DNA from: Herbaspirillum sp. ASV7
GTDB lineage: Bacteria > Pseudomonadota > Gammaproteobacteria > Burkholderiales > Burkholderiaceae_D
NCBI RefSeq assembly: GCF_016429215.1
Contig: NZ_JAELUH010000006.1
Span: 62,001-126,000 of the forward strand
DNA length: 64,000 bases
Reading direction: 5' to 3'
The notes beneath the pieces are model-generated. The model ran no database searches, was not told the DNA's origin, and saw only the letters and a program-made list of their open reading frames with translations. The position numbers were made by a program, and so were the translations under genes. How positions within the stretch are numbered: position 1 is the first letter of the stretch; each line of letters opens with the position of its first letter. Of this stretch, positions 10,051 to 18,100 are shown one piece after another.

Positions 10051-11262
10051 ATGAAAGCATCCCTGACCCAGCTGGCCGTGACCTGTGCCGTGGCTGGAGC
10101 CTTCGCCGGCCCGGCGGCGCACGCCCAGATTTCCAATGACGTGGTGCGTATCGGCTTCATCACCGACATGTCCGGCCCCTATGCCGATACCGATGGCACG
10201 GGGGGCCTAGAAGCCATCCGCATGGCGGTGGCCGACTACGGCGGCAAGGTACTGGGCAAGCCCATCGAGGTGATCTCCGCCGACCACCAGAACAAGGCCG
10301 ACATCGCCGCCACCCGTGCCCGCGAGTGGGCCGACGAGCGCGGCCTGGATATGCTCATCGGCGGCGTCAACTCGGCCACGGCGCTGTCCATGAACAAGGT
10401 CATGGCCGAGAAGAAGCGCGTCTACATCAACATCGGCGCCGGCACCGCCCGCCTGACCAACGAGGAATGCACACCCTACACCGTCCACTATGAATACGAT
10501 ACCGTGGCCCTGGCCAAGGGCACGGCCAGCGCGGTGATCAAGCAGGGCGGCAAGTCCTGGTTCTTCCTGGTGGCCGACTATGCCTTCGGCCATTCGCTGG
10601 CCAACGATACCGGGGCCGTGGTCAAGGCCAGCGGCGGTACCGTGGTCGGCTCCATCAAGCATCCGCCGCAGTCCTCCGACCTGTCGTCCTTCCTGCTGCA
10701 GGCGCAGGCATCCAAGGCCCAGATCCTGGGGCTGGCCAATGCGGGCGAGGATACGGTCAATTCGATCAAGGCCGCCAAGGAATTCGGCATCACCAAGACC
10801 ATGAAGCTGGTCGGCCTGCTGATGGTGATCAATGATATCCACGCCCTGGGCCTGGCCAATGCCGAGGGCCTGATGATGACCGACAGCTGGTACTGGGACA
10901 AGGATGATGCCTCGCGCAAGTTCGCCGCACGCTTCTACCAGAAGATGAAGAAGATGCCCAGCACCCACCAGGCTGCCGCCTATTCGGCCACCACCACCTA
11001 TCTGAAGGCGGTGGAAGCCGCCGGCACCGACGATTCGACCCGGGTCATGGCGCAACTGAAGAAGACCCCCATCGACGACTTCTACAACAAGGGCTATATC
11101 CGCGCCGATGGCCGCAACATCCACGACATGTACCTCTACCAGGTCAAGTCACCGGCCGAATCGAAGAAGCCCTGGGATTACCTGAAGTTGCTGGAAACGA
11201 TTCCAGGTGAACAGGCGTTCACGACGGTGGCGGAGTCCAAGTGCAGCCTGCTCAAGCAGTAA
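10051..11262 (+). CDS. ABC transporter substrate-binding protein, branched-chain amino-acid type
   Basis: This 403-aa periplasmic binding protein (type 1 fold, Leu/Ile/Val family) has a clear signal peptide with cleavage near AAHAQ at about 26. The mature start VRIGFITDMSGPYADTDG is the standard first strand and ligand loop of the family. GGAGAC precedes the ATG with good spacing. It lies 74 nt after the reductase gene, so both are probably co-transcribed, and a hairpin follows its stop. No permease or ATPase gene is in the window, so it is an orphan binding protein here. Members of this family often bind small acids or aromatics rather than amino acids. Mevalonate or a related hydroxy acid is a reasonable but untested guess for the ligand. 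Confidence 0.9.
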   Translation: MKASLTQLAVTCAVAGAFAGPAAHAQISNDVVRIGFITDMSGPYADTDGTGGLEAIRMAVADYGGKVLGKPIEVISADHQNKADIAATRAREWADERGLDMLIGGVNSATALSMNKVMAEKKRVYINIGAGTARLTNEECTPYTVHYEYDTVALAKGTASAVIKQGGKSWFFLVADYAFGHSLANDTGAVVKASGGTVVGSIKHPPQSSDLSSFLLQAQASKAQILGLANAGEDTVNSIKAAKEFGITKTMKLVGLLMVINDIHALGLANAEGLMMTDSWYWDKDDASRKFAARFYQKMKKMPSTHQAAAYSATTTYLKAVEAAGTDDSTRVMAQLKKTPIDDFYNKGYIRADGRNIHDMYLYQVKSPAESKKPWDYLKLLETIPGEQAFTTVAESKCSLLKQ

Positions 11263-11272
11263 GGCCGCCAGT

Positions 11273-11305
11273 GGCCCTGCAGGGAGGAATGTTGCCTGCA
11301 GGGCC
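11273..11305 (+). terminator. Hairpin after the binding-protein gene
   Basis: A perfect 11-bp stem, GGCCCTGCAGG at 11273-11283 and CCTGCAGGGCC at 11295-11305, encloses an 11-nt loop and begins 10 nt after the stop codon. Only TTG follows, so the T-run is poor; it could end transcription or stabilise the mRNA 3' end. Confidence 0.65.
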
Positions 11306-11681
11306 TTGTCGGGGCGGACATTGCGTAGCTTTTCGGCAGATTGCAGTCACCACAGCCACCTCATGGGCCGCGACATCACTATCCCCGCGTCACGCAACGC
11401 CTGACCATGCAGGCGACAGTGCGCCACCCTGACCATCTGTGCTCTCTTGGCATTGACGTCTTGCCTAAGTCCCGACTTGCGCCTACTCTTGCAAGCCCGC
11501 CTCATGCACATCAGCGTGCAATTCAGCGTGCAATTCAGTCAATCGCGCTGAATGTGATGTCGCGGCACAATATTGCACGCGTTGATCCGTCAGCCAGGAC
11601 ACAACACCCTGTTCGCCGGGCAAGTACATCAAATAAATGGCAAAAACACCGCATTGCCAATCAATACGCCAAGGAGCCCCT
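11306..11681. promoter_or_regulatory. Upstream region of the MFS gene with a repeated GCGTGCAAT word
   Basis: This gap of about 375 bases has no gene I would support. A 12-bp word, CAGCGTGCAATT, occurs twice in tandem (11512-11523 and 11524-11535), and its inverse ATTGCACGC recurs at 11572-11580. The three copies form a likely operator about 100-170 bases before the MFS start. AAGGAG at 11671-11676 is the Shine-Dalgarno that decides the MFS start. No promoter boxes are convincing. Confidence 0.5.
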
Positions 11682-12956
11682 TTGAGTCAGCCCCATCCTA
11701 GCCAAGTTGCCAGCCCCCCTGCCGCGGCCGGCTTTACCCGCTACCAGCGGACCGTAGTCGGTCTGCTGGCCTTCCTGCAGTTCGCCGTGATCCTCGATTT
11801 CATGCTGATGTCGCCGCTGGGCGCCATGATCATGCCCGCCATGCAGATCACGCCGCAGCAGTTCGGGCTGGTGGTCTCGGCCTATGCCTTCAGTGCCGGT
11901 GCCTCCGGCTTGCTCACGGCCGGCTTTGCCGACCGTTTCGATCGCAAGCGCCTGCTGCTGTTCTTCTACAGCGGTTTCGTCATCGGTACCCTCTGGTGCG
12001 GCCTGGCGCAGAGTTTCGAAAGCCTGTTGCTGGCTCGCATCGTCACCGGCCTGTTCGGCGGCGTGATCGGTTCGATCATCCTGGCCATCTCCACCGACCT
12101 GTTCGCGCCGCAATTGCGCGGACGCGTCATGGGCATCATCCAGACTTCCTTTGCCGCCAGTCAGGTGCTGGGCATCCCCATCGGACTGTACCTGTCCAAC
12201 AACTGGAACTGGCATGTGCCCTTCATCGCCATGGCCGCACTGGGCCTGGTGGGCGGACTGGTGGTGAGCTTCAGGCTGCAGCCGGTCGACGGCCACCTCA
12301 AGCTCAAGCAGGAACAAAGCGCCTGGATGCACCTATACCACACCGTGACCGAGCCACGCTACCTGACGGCCTTTGCCACCACCGCCCTGCTGATGACCGG
12401 CGGCTTCATGCTCATGCCCTTCAGCAGCGCCTACCTGGTCGGCAACCTGGGCATCGACCTGCATCACCTGCCGACCGTCTACCTGGTCACGGGCCTGTGC
12501 ACCATCGCCTTCGGTCCGCTGATCGGCCGCGCTGCCGACAAGGTCGGCAAGTTCCGGGTATTCGTCTTCGGCGCCACGCTGTCCATCATCATGGTGCTGA
12601 TCTATACCCATCTGGGACCGGTCACGGTGCCGATGATCATCGTGGTCAATGCGGTGCTGTTCCTGGGCATCTTCTCGCGCATGATCCCGTTCCAGGCACT
12701 GGTGTCTTCGGTACCGGGGCCGACCCAGCGCGGCTCCTTCAATGCCATCAGCGCGTCCATCCAGCAACTGTCCGGCGGCGTGGCGTCGGTGATCGCCGGT
12801 CATATCGTCACGCTGGCACCCGATGGTCGGCTGGGTAATTTCGACATCGTCGGTTTCGTCATCGTCGGTACCACGCTGGCCGCATCGCTGCTGGTCTGGC
12901 GACTGGATCGCGATGTCCAGGCGCGCGCGGCGCAGGCGGCCGCCAAGGCCGTCTGA
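11682..12956 (+). CDS. MFS transporter, DHA1-like
   Basis: A TTG start at 11682 is chosen because AAGGAG sits 5 nt upstream; the in-frame ATG at 11637 has no ribosome site. The result is 424 aa with 12 predicted membrane segments. The loop between segments 2 and 3 has FADRFDRKRLLLF, the major-facilitator signature, and LARIVTGLFGGV is typical of segment 4. The second half repeats the fold (IGRAADKVGKFRVF). Proteins of this type are usually proton-driven exporters of drugs or sugars, but the substrate cannot be read from sequence. The gene may belong to the mevalonate group but has its own upstream region with repeated operator-like words. It converges with the XRE gene, with only 17 bases between the stops. 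Confidence 0.92.
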   Translation: MSQPHPSQVASPPAAAGFTRYQRTVVGLLAFLQFAVILDFMLMSPLGAMIMPAMQITPQQFGLVVSAYAFSAGASGLLTAGFADRFDRKRLLLFFYSGFVIGTLWCGLAQSFESLLLARIVTGLFGGVIGSIILAISTDLFAPQLRGRVMGIIQTSFAASQVLGIPIGLYLSNNWNWHVPFIAMAALGLVGGLVVSFRLQPVDGHLKLKQEQSAWMHLYHTVTEPRYLTAFATTALLMTGGFMLMPFSSAYLVGNLGIDLHHLPTVYLVTGLCTIAFGPLIGRAADKVGKFRVFVFGATLSIIMVLIYTHLGPVTVPMIIVVNAVLFLGIFSRMIPFQALVSSVPGPTQRGSFNAISASIQQLSGGVASVIAGHIVTLAPDGRLGNFDIVGFVIVGTTLAASLLVWRLDRDVQARAAQAAAKAV

Positions 12957-12973
12957 GTCCGCTCAGGCCACGC

Positions 12974-13309
12974 TCAGGACTGCTCCTTGCCGGCATAGTT
13001 GGCCAGGTTGCGGATGATTTCGCGTCCACTGACGTCGGCGCGACAATAGTGATCGACCAGCATGCGTACCTCGCCGTCGCTTTGATCGGGCAGGCAATCC
13101 GGTTCATCACCGGTCAGCAGCCAGTTCAAGTCGACGGCGAACTCGCGGTGTAGTTGCAGCAGCAATTCGCCGCCCGGCATGGCCTTGCCGGCCTCCAGCC
13201 AGCTGATGTGACCGGTCGAGGTATTGAGGCGCTGCCCCAGCTCACGCTGACTGAGGCCGTGGCTGATGCGCACTTCCTTGAGGCGGCCGCCGATTTCTTC
13301 ACTGAACAT
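12974..13309 (-). CDS. XRE-family transcriptional regulator (distal copy)
   Basis: A 111-aa protein starting at the ATG at 13309, which follows AGGAGAAGAG; an earlier alternative start at 13327 lacks such a site. Residues about 8-65 are a Cro/CI-type helix-turn-helix (RLKEVRISHGLSQRELGQRL, then TGHISWLEAG). The remaining half, LHREFAVDLNWLLTGDEPD and a short helical tail, is shared with the neighbouring XRE protein. It is the last gene of the minus-strand adhesin locus. The pair probably arose by tandem duplication. Targets are unknown; feedback on the adhesin operon is inference. Confidence 0.9.
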   Translation of the reverse strand: MFSEEIGGRLKEVRISHGLSQRELGQRLNTSTGHISWLEAGKAMPGGELLLQLHREFAVDLNWLLTGDEPDCLPDQSDGEVRMLVDHYCRADVSGREIIRNLANYAGKEQS

Positions 13310-13360
13310 CTCTTCTCCTGCTCGCACTGCGTTGCATCCTGTCTCCCAAAATCCCTCTCC

Positions 13361-13762
13361 TCAAGCTGCCGGGACGGCAGCGGGCATGCCCGCCCCCTGC
13401 CCGGCCAGGTAGCTCGACACGGCCATCAACAGCATCTTGCCGCTGGCCGATGCGTGGGCATAGTCGGTGATGAGCGTCTTGATGTGGAACCCGTAGCGCG
13501 GTGGGAAATCGGGCTCCTTGCCGCTAAGCAACCAGTTGATGTTGATATCGAATTCGCGGTGCAGGCAACGCAGGAAACGCCCTCCCGGCATGCTATGCCC
13601 CAGCTCGACGCAACTGATGTAGGCCCCCGAGGTGCCCAGGCGCTGGGCAAAATCCCGCTGGTTCAGGCCGATCAGCAGCCGCGTCGCCTTGAGGCGTTCG
13701 CCGACGAATTTCTTCGACGCTTCTGCCTGGTCTGGCGTCGTGTTTCTTGTGTGGCTGACCAT
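13361..13762 (-). CDS. XRE-family transcriptional regulator (proximal copy)
   Basis: A 133-aa protein from the ATG at 13762, with GGAG 9 nt upstream; a TTG at 13777 is the alternative. The helix-turn-helix (about 22-80) reads RLKATRLLIGLNQRDFAQRL then GAYISCVELGHSMPGG. The C-terminal half, LHREFDININWLLSGKEPD, closely matches the distal copy. The stop of the upstream prefix-domain gene is 4 nt before this start, so the regulator is translated from the same message as the adhesin accessory genes. That arrangement suggests autoregulation of the locus. The helix-turn-helix recognition segment differs between the two copies, so they may bind different sites. Confidence 0.9.
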   Translation of the reverse strand: MVSHTRNTTPDQAEASKKFVGERLKATRLLIGLNQRDFAQRLGTSGAYISCVELGHSMPGGRFLRCLHREFDININWLLSGKEPDFPPRYGFHIKTLITDYAHASASGKMLLMAVSSYLAGQGAGMPAAVPAA

Positions 13763-13766
13763 GGCA

Positions 13767-14159
13767 TCACGCTCCAAAGAACAAGGTCGTCAGGCTATCC
13801 CGATGATGCTGGTGCAGCGCACCGATCAGTACGGCAGGATGCACGGCCGAAGATGCATCGGAACCGGAGTTGAGAAAATCGAAGCGCTCGCTCTGCATGA
13901 AGATCTGCTGCAAGGTCAGCACGCCATCGCTGAACTCCAGGCGGCGGTTGGGATGCACCAGGGCGTCCAGCGCCCCCTCCCGCAGCAGGATCTGTCCGCC
14001 GCTACGCAAGACCAGCAACAGGTCGATGCCCAGGCTGCGCACGTCCCGGATCGATTCGATCGGGATCTTGCGCATGGCGGCACCAGCCTGCCCCACGTCG
14101 AGCGTATAGGTCGTCTTTCCCATCAGGGCTGCCTCGATGGAATTGGCTGCTTCGGACAT
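13767..14159 (-). CDS. Free-standing BapA-type prefix-domain protein
   Basis: This 130-aa protein matches the first 75 residues of the 7250-aa adhesin: both share SI(R/K)DVR, D(L)L and V, then GA..AL.......L.F.DG.L.L...F. By hand count about 26 of 62 aligned positions are identical. In BapA-like adhesins the prefix domain is the extreme N-terminus and is thought to help hold the protein in the exporter or outer membrane. Here it exists alone, without a signal peptide or membrane segment, 9 nt after the MotB-like gene and 4 nt before an XRE gene. It could compete with, cap or chaperone the adhesin N-terminus. That role is inference; the homology is directly visible. Confidence 0.78.
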   Translation of the reverse strand: MSEAANSIEAALMGKTTYTLDVGQAGAAMRKIPIESIRDVRSLGIDLLLVLRSGGQILLREGALDALVHPNRRLEFSDGVLTLQQIFMQSERFDFLNSGSDASSAVHPAVLIGALHQHHRDSLTTLFFGA

Positions 14160-14168
14160 GGTGCTTCC

Positions 14169-15020
14169 TCACTCCGTCTTCTGGATGCGGATTTCCAGCG
14201 CCTCGGTACCACTCTGTTGCGCCGCCGGAACCGGTTCGATACGCTGGCGGATACGCGCGGCCGGCACACCGATGGAGAGCAGGTGATTGCGCACCGCGAC
14301 CACCCGGTAGAAGGCCATGCGATTGGATTCCGACAAGCCCTCCACGGCCGTGGACGAGATCGTGAAGTTCTGCTCGTGGTTGCCGTTCCACTCGAAGTGG
14401 CTGACGAAGGTATCGGTCATGCGCTTGGCTTCTTCGCCCCCCAGGTCCACGGTACCCGGACGGAAGCGGACGATCAGCACGCTGGGACGCAGCGACAGCG
14501 CTTCCACCCCCTTGGGCAGCGCACCGGCGGCGCCGCTGGCGTCAACCGTGCGATCGGATGCACCGGCCTTGGCCAGGTTGGTGTCCGGCGGCGAGAACTT
14601 GCTGTTGCCGCGCTCCTTCTGGTTGGGCTTCTCGGTCGGGCTCAGGCCGGCGGCCTTGAAGCGCTGGTCGCTTTCGCGCAGTTTTTCCTTGAGCTCGGCC
14701 ACATCGGCCTTGTAGCGGATCTCGTTGTCGTTGAGTGTCTGCCGCAGGCGTTCGATCAGCGCATGCAGGTCATCCTCACTGGGCTGGTTGGGCTTGGCCT
14801 CGGATGCCCCCGGGAAGGCTTTTTCGGAAGGTTTGCCGACCGCCTCGATCTTGGAGGTCTTGCTCTCGTAGGCCTCGTCCCTGGCCTTCATCGAAAAGTA
14901 CATGACCGCCATGGCCAGGATGGCGATGAGCAAGAGCAGGTACATGACCATGTTGACCATGGAATCGACGTAACCGGGCCAGAAATTCTGATCGTCCGAA
15001 TCGACGGAATGCGCTGCCAT
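14169..15020 (-). CDS. MotB/SiiA-like membrane protein with OmpA-like domain
   Basis: A 283-aa protein starting at the ATG at 15020, preceded by AAGGAG. One membrane segment (about 20-45) begins with YVDSMVNMVMYLLLL, which lines up with the MotB motif YADFMTAMMAFF; Asp19 is therefore the likely proton-carrying aspartate. A charged helical linker (about 50-140) is followed by an OmpA-like C-terminal domain at about 175-275, with RFRPGTVDL and SNRMAFYRVVAVRNHL. The partner should be the MotA-like protein at 49489-51042, about 35 kb upstream on the same strand. Salmonella SiiA and SiiB form such a pair next to a giant adhesin and its type I exporter. Peptidoglycan-binding residues of the OmpA domain are only partly conserved, as in SiiA. 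Confidence 0.82.
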   Translation of the reverse strand: MAAHSVDSDDQNFWPGYVDSMVNMVMYLLLLIAILAMAVMYFSMKARDEAYESKTSKIEAVGKPSEKAFPGASEAKPNQPSEDDLHALIERLRQTLNDNEIRYKADVAELKEKLRESDQRFKAAGLSPTEKPNQKERGNSKFSPPDTNLAKAGASDRTVDASGAAGALPKGVEALSLRPSVLIVRFRPGTVDLGGEEAKRMTDTFVSHFEWNGNHEQNFTISSTAVEGLSESNRMAFYRVVAVRNHLLSIGVPAARIRQRIEPVPAAQQSGTEALEIRIQKTE

Positions 15021-15054
15021 AGGTAGTTCTCCTTTTAAAAATATTGAGATCACC

Positions 15055-15082
15055 GAAACAGGGACCTTGGCGCCCCTGTTTC
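15055..15082 (-). other. Intergenic hairpin between the 7250-aa adhesin and the MotB-like gene
   Basis: A 9-bp perfect stem, GAAACAGGG and CCCTGTTTC, with a 10-nt loop lies between the stop of the giant gene and the Shine-Dalgarno of the MotB-like gene. No T-run follows directly on the minus strand; T-rich sequence begins about 15 nt later. It may be a weak terminator or a 3' stabiliser that sets the ratio of adhesin to downstream products. Confidence 0.5.
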
Positions 15083-15135
15083 TTCTGCTTGTTTGCACCG
15101 GCTCACGCCGGTGCCGACCTGTTCGCCGCGCCTGC

Positions 15136-18100
15136 TCACACGCCGAACAGGGTATGCACGAGCTCGGGCTTGTAAGCCACGTTCTGCAGGTACAAGGTGT
15201 AGACCTGGCCGCCATTGGCCTGGCCGTTGAGATCGACCACCAGCTTGGTCGAGGTATTGCTGGCCGCCGAAGCCGTCACGAAATGATCCAGGTTGGCTGC
15301 CGTGATGGTCTGCCCGAAGACGCTGATCTTGTCCTGTCCCTGGGTGAAGTCGATCACGGTGGCGGCCAGCTTGCCGGGATCCTTGGCGGCAAAGCCGCCA
15401 AGCACCAGCGTGTCACTGCCCAGGCCGGTCTGGACAAGCGTCTCGGCCCCCTTGGCGGTCGGCCCCAGGGTGATGACGTCATCGCCTGCGCCGCCGCTGG
15501 TGTTGCCTAGCGACTGTGCAGTCCAGAACCATCCCAGGGTCTGGTTCTGGACCGAGCTGGTCTGACCGCTGTTGACACCCTCGGTGACGTCGGTGACGGT
15601 GATGCTCAGGTCCTTGTACAAACCAGGTGCCAGCACGTTGGCGGCCGTACTCAAGGTGAATTTGCCCGCCGCGAAGGTATTGAATGCCAACACCTTGCCT
15701 CCCATGCTGATGGTGACCAGATAGGTGTCGCCGCTGGCCGGACTGCCCACGCTACCGCTGAAGACCAGCTCCTGGACCAGCGGGTCCGCCCCCTTCACGG
15801 CGCCGCCCTGCTCCGACACCATGGCATAGGCGGTACTGGAGTCATTGATGTCATGCCACACCCCATCCTTGCCGCTGACCCGCAGATCGGACAGCACCGG
15901 TGCCTTGGCACCCGCCTGCACGTTCACCGTGATGTCGTTGGCTGCCGCAGTGTTGCCGGCCATGTCGACGTAGCGGGTGGAGAGCGTGTGCGCTCCGGCG
16001 GCCAGACTGCTTGCCACCTGCACGTTGACGCTCTTGCTGTCACCGCCGACATCGTCCGCACCCAGCACCTTGACACCCAGCAAGGTGCTGCCCTCATACA
16101 GGCGGACCGTGTCGCCCACGGCCGCCCGTGATGCGTCGTAGCTGACCGAAACGGTCGGCGTCGAATCCGGATTGCCGGTCTGGAACTGGTACAGCAGGCG
16201 GATATTGCCGATGTCGTAATCCTGGAAGTTGGTCGCTCCACGGAAGGCATAGACGTCGGTGTCAGGTACGAAGAAGCCGCCCGTATCGTTGAGCAAGAGC
16301 CGCACGCCATCCGGCGAACTGAAGTTGTAGTTCTCTCCCTTGATGTAGCCGCTGCCCTGATGAAGCATCGTGAAGCCGGCGCCCGGCTTCAACGGGGCAG
16401 GCAAGGAGTAATAGGTCATGTACGCCGGGGACGTGGTGTTGGGATTGCTGGTAATGCCCACCCCACCCCATTCGGCATAGATGGCCTTGAGCGCCCCCAG
16501 GAAATCCGTCGCTTTCATGCCGGCCGGCAGCAGACTGGTGAGGTCGACGCTCTCGCCCTTGCTCAGATTGTGCGGATTGGCTGATCCGAGGATGTCGCCC
16601 AGGGCGATGGTGCGCACACTGCTCTGCGTACCGGGCAGCAGCGTCGCCTTGAGCATGCCGGGTGCCAGCACGTCGACATTGACGTTGGCCGTGCTCGTGC
16701 CGGTGTTGCCTGCGGGATCGGTCAAGGTGATGGTCGCCACCCGGCTGCCGCTGCTGGGCGTCGCATTCTGAAGCCTGAGGGCGTCCAGTATCGACACCGC
16801 TTCAGCACCGCTCATGGCGGCGCCGTTGCTCTTGACGAGGGTCAGCGTGTGGCTGGCGCCGTCATAGGCATAACTCAGCCCAGCCACCCCGCCGACGGCC
16901 TTGCCGGCGACCGTGGCCAGGCTGGCGTTGAGGTTCATCGGCACGTCCAGCACCAGCTTGTCGTTGATCAGGTCAAGCTGGGCGCCGCTCATCTGGATCT
17001 TGATGCTGGCCACGTCGTTATCGGCCTGCAACGCCACCCCGGTGGGGAACAGCTTGCCACCGGCAAGCGTGGCAGCCGCACTGAGCGCCATGCTGGTACT
17101 GCTCTGCACACCGATCAGACTGGTGTCCTGGTCCAGTGCGGGGGCCTGCGTATCGAACACCAGCGTGGCCGTCGAGACGGGGCCGGCTTCACCGCTGCTC
17201 GTGAGGACATTGAACCGGGCCGTGCGCGTACCGCCGTGCGCACCTGCGCCACCGATCCGGATGGCCTGTACCAGCGCCTGCACCTGAACACCCGTCATGG
17301 TGGCGCCATTGCTCAGGGACAAGGTCAAGGTATGACTGCCGCTGTCATAGCCGTAGCTCACCCCGGTGACGCCTCCCACGGTCTTGCCGGAGACCGTCGC
17401 CAGGCTGGTGTTGAGCCCGATGCTGGTATCGAGCAGCAACTGGTCCTTGGAGACGTCCAGGCCGATACCACCCAGACTGACCTTCAGAGCGGTGACCGAG
17501 GTCGCCGTCGGCAGTCCCACCGCATCAGCGAAGGCAACGCCCAGCGCCCATTTCACCACATCGGTCACGTAACGCGTGCTGGTGAGCTGGTTACCTGCGG
17601 TGGCCGGATCCAGATCGATGAACAGACCATTGCTGTGGACCGTCATGCTGGCCTGCGCAACGGCGCTACTGAGTCCGGCAACATCGCGCAGACTGATCGC
17701 GATGCTGCGGTTGCCCGCCGAGGCGGTGACACTCTGCAACTTGATGTTCTCGACGATGGCTTGCACCTCCGCGCCGGTGAAGCTGGTGCTGGAAGTCTTG
17801 CTCACGGTCAGCGTCTGGGTGCCACTCGTATAGGCGTAGCTCACACCGGCAATGCCGCCCACGGTCCTGCCATTGACCTGCGCCAGGTCGGCATTGAGCG
17901 CCACCAGGGCATCGAGTTGCAGGCGGTCCTTGGCCGTATCGAGTCCGTTGCCGGAGAACACGACGTCGATGAAACGCGCCGTAGCCCGCGACGGAGGTAC
18001 AACATGCGCGACGAAGGCTGCACCGCCCGCCAGTTCGCTGGCGTTGAAGTGACGGGTGGATGCGGTCTGGGTGCCGCGACTGTCCGGATCCAGGTCCAGC

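Noticed and set aside
8867-10060. Minus-strand open frame of 397 codons
   Set aside because: Shadow of the HMG-CoA reductase gene, whose catalytic motifs are all on the plus strand.
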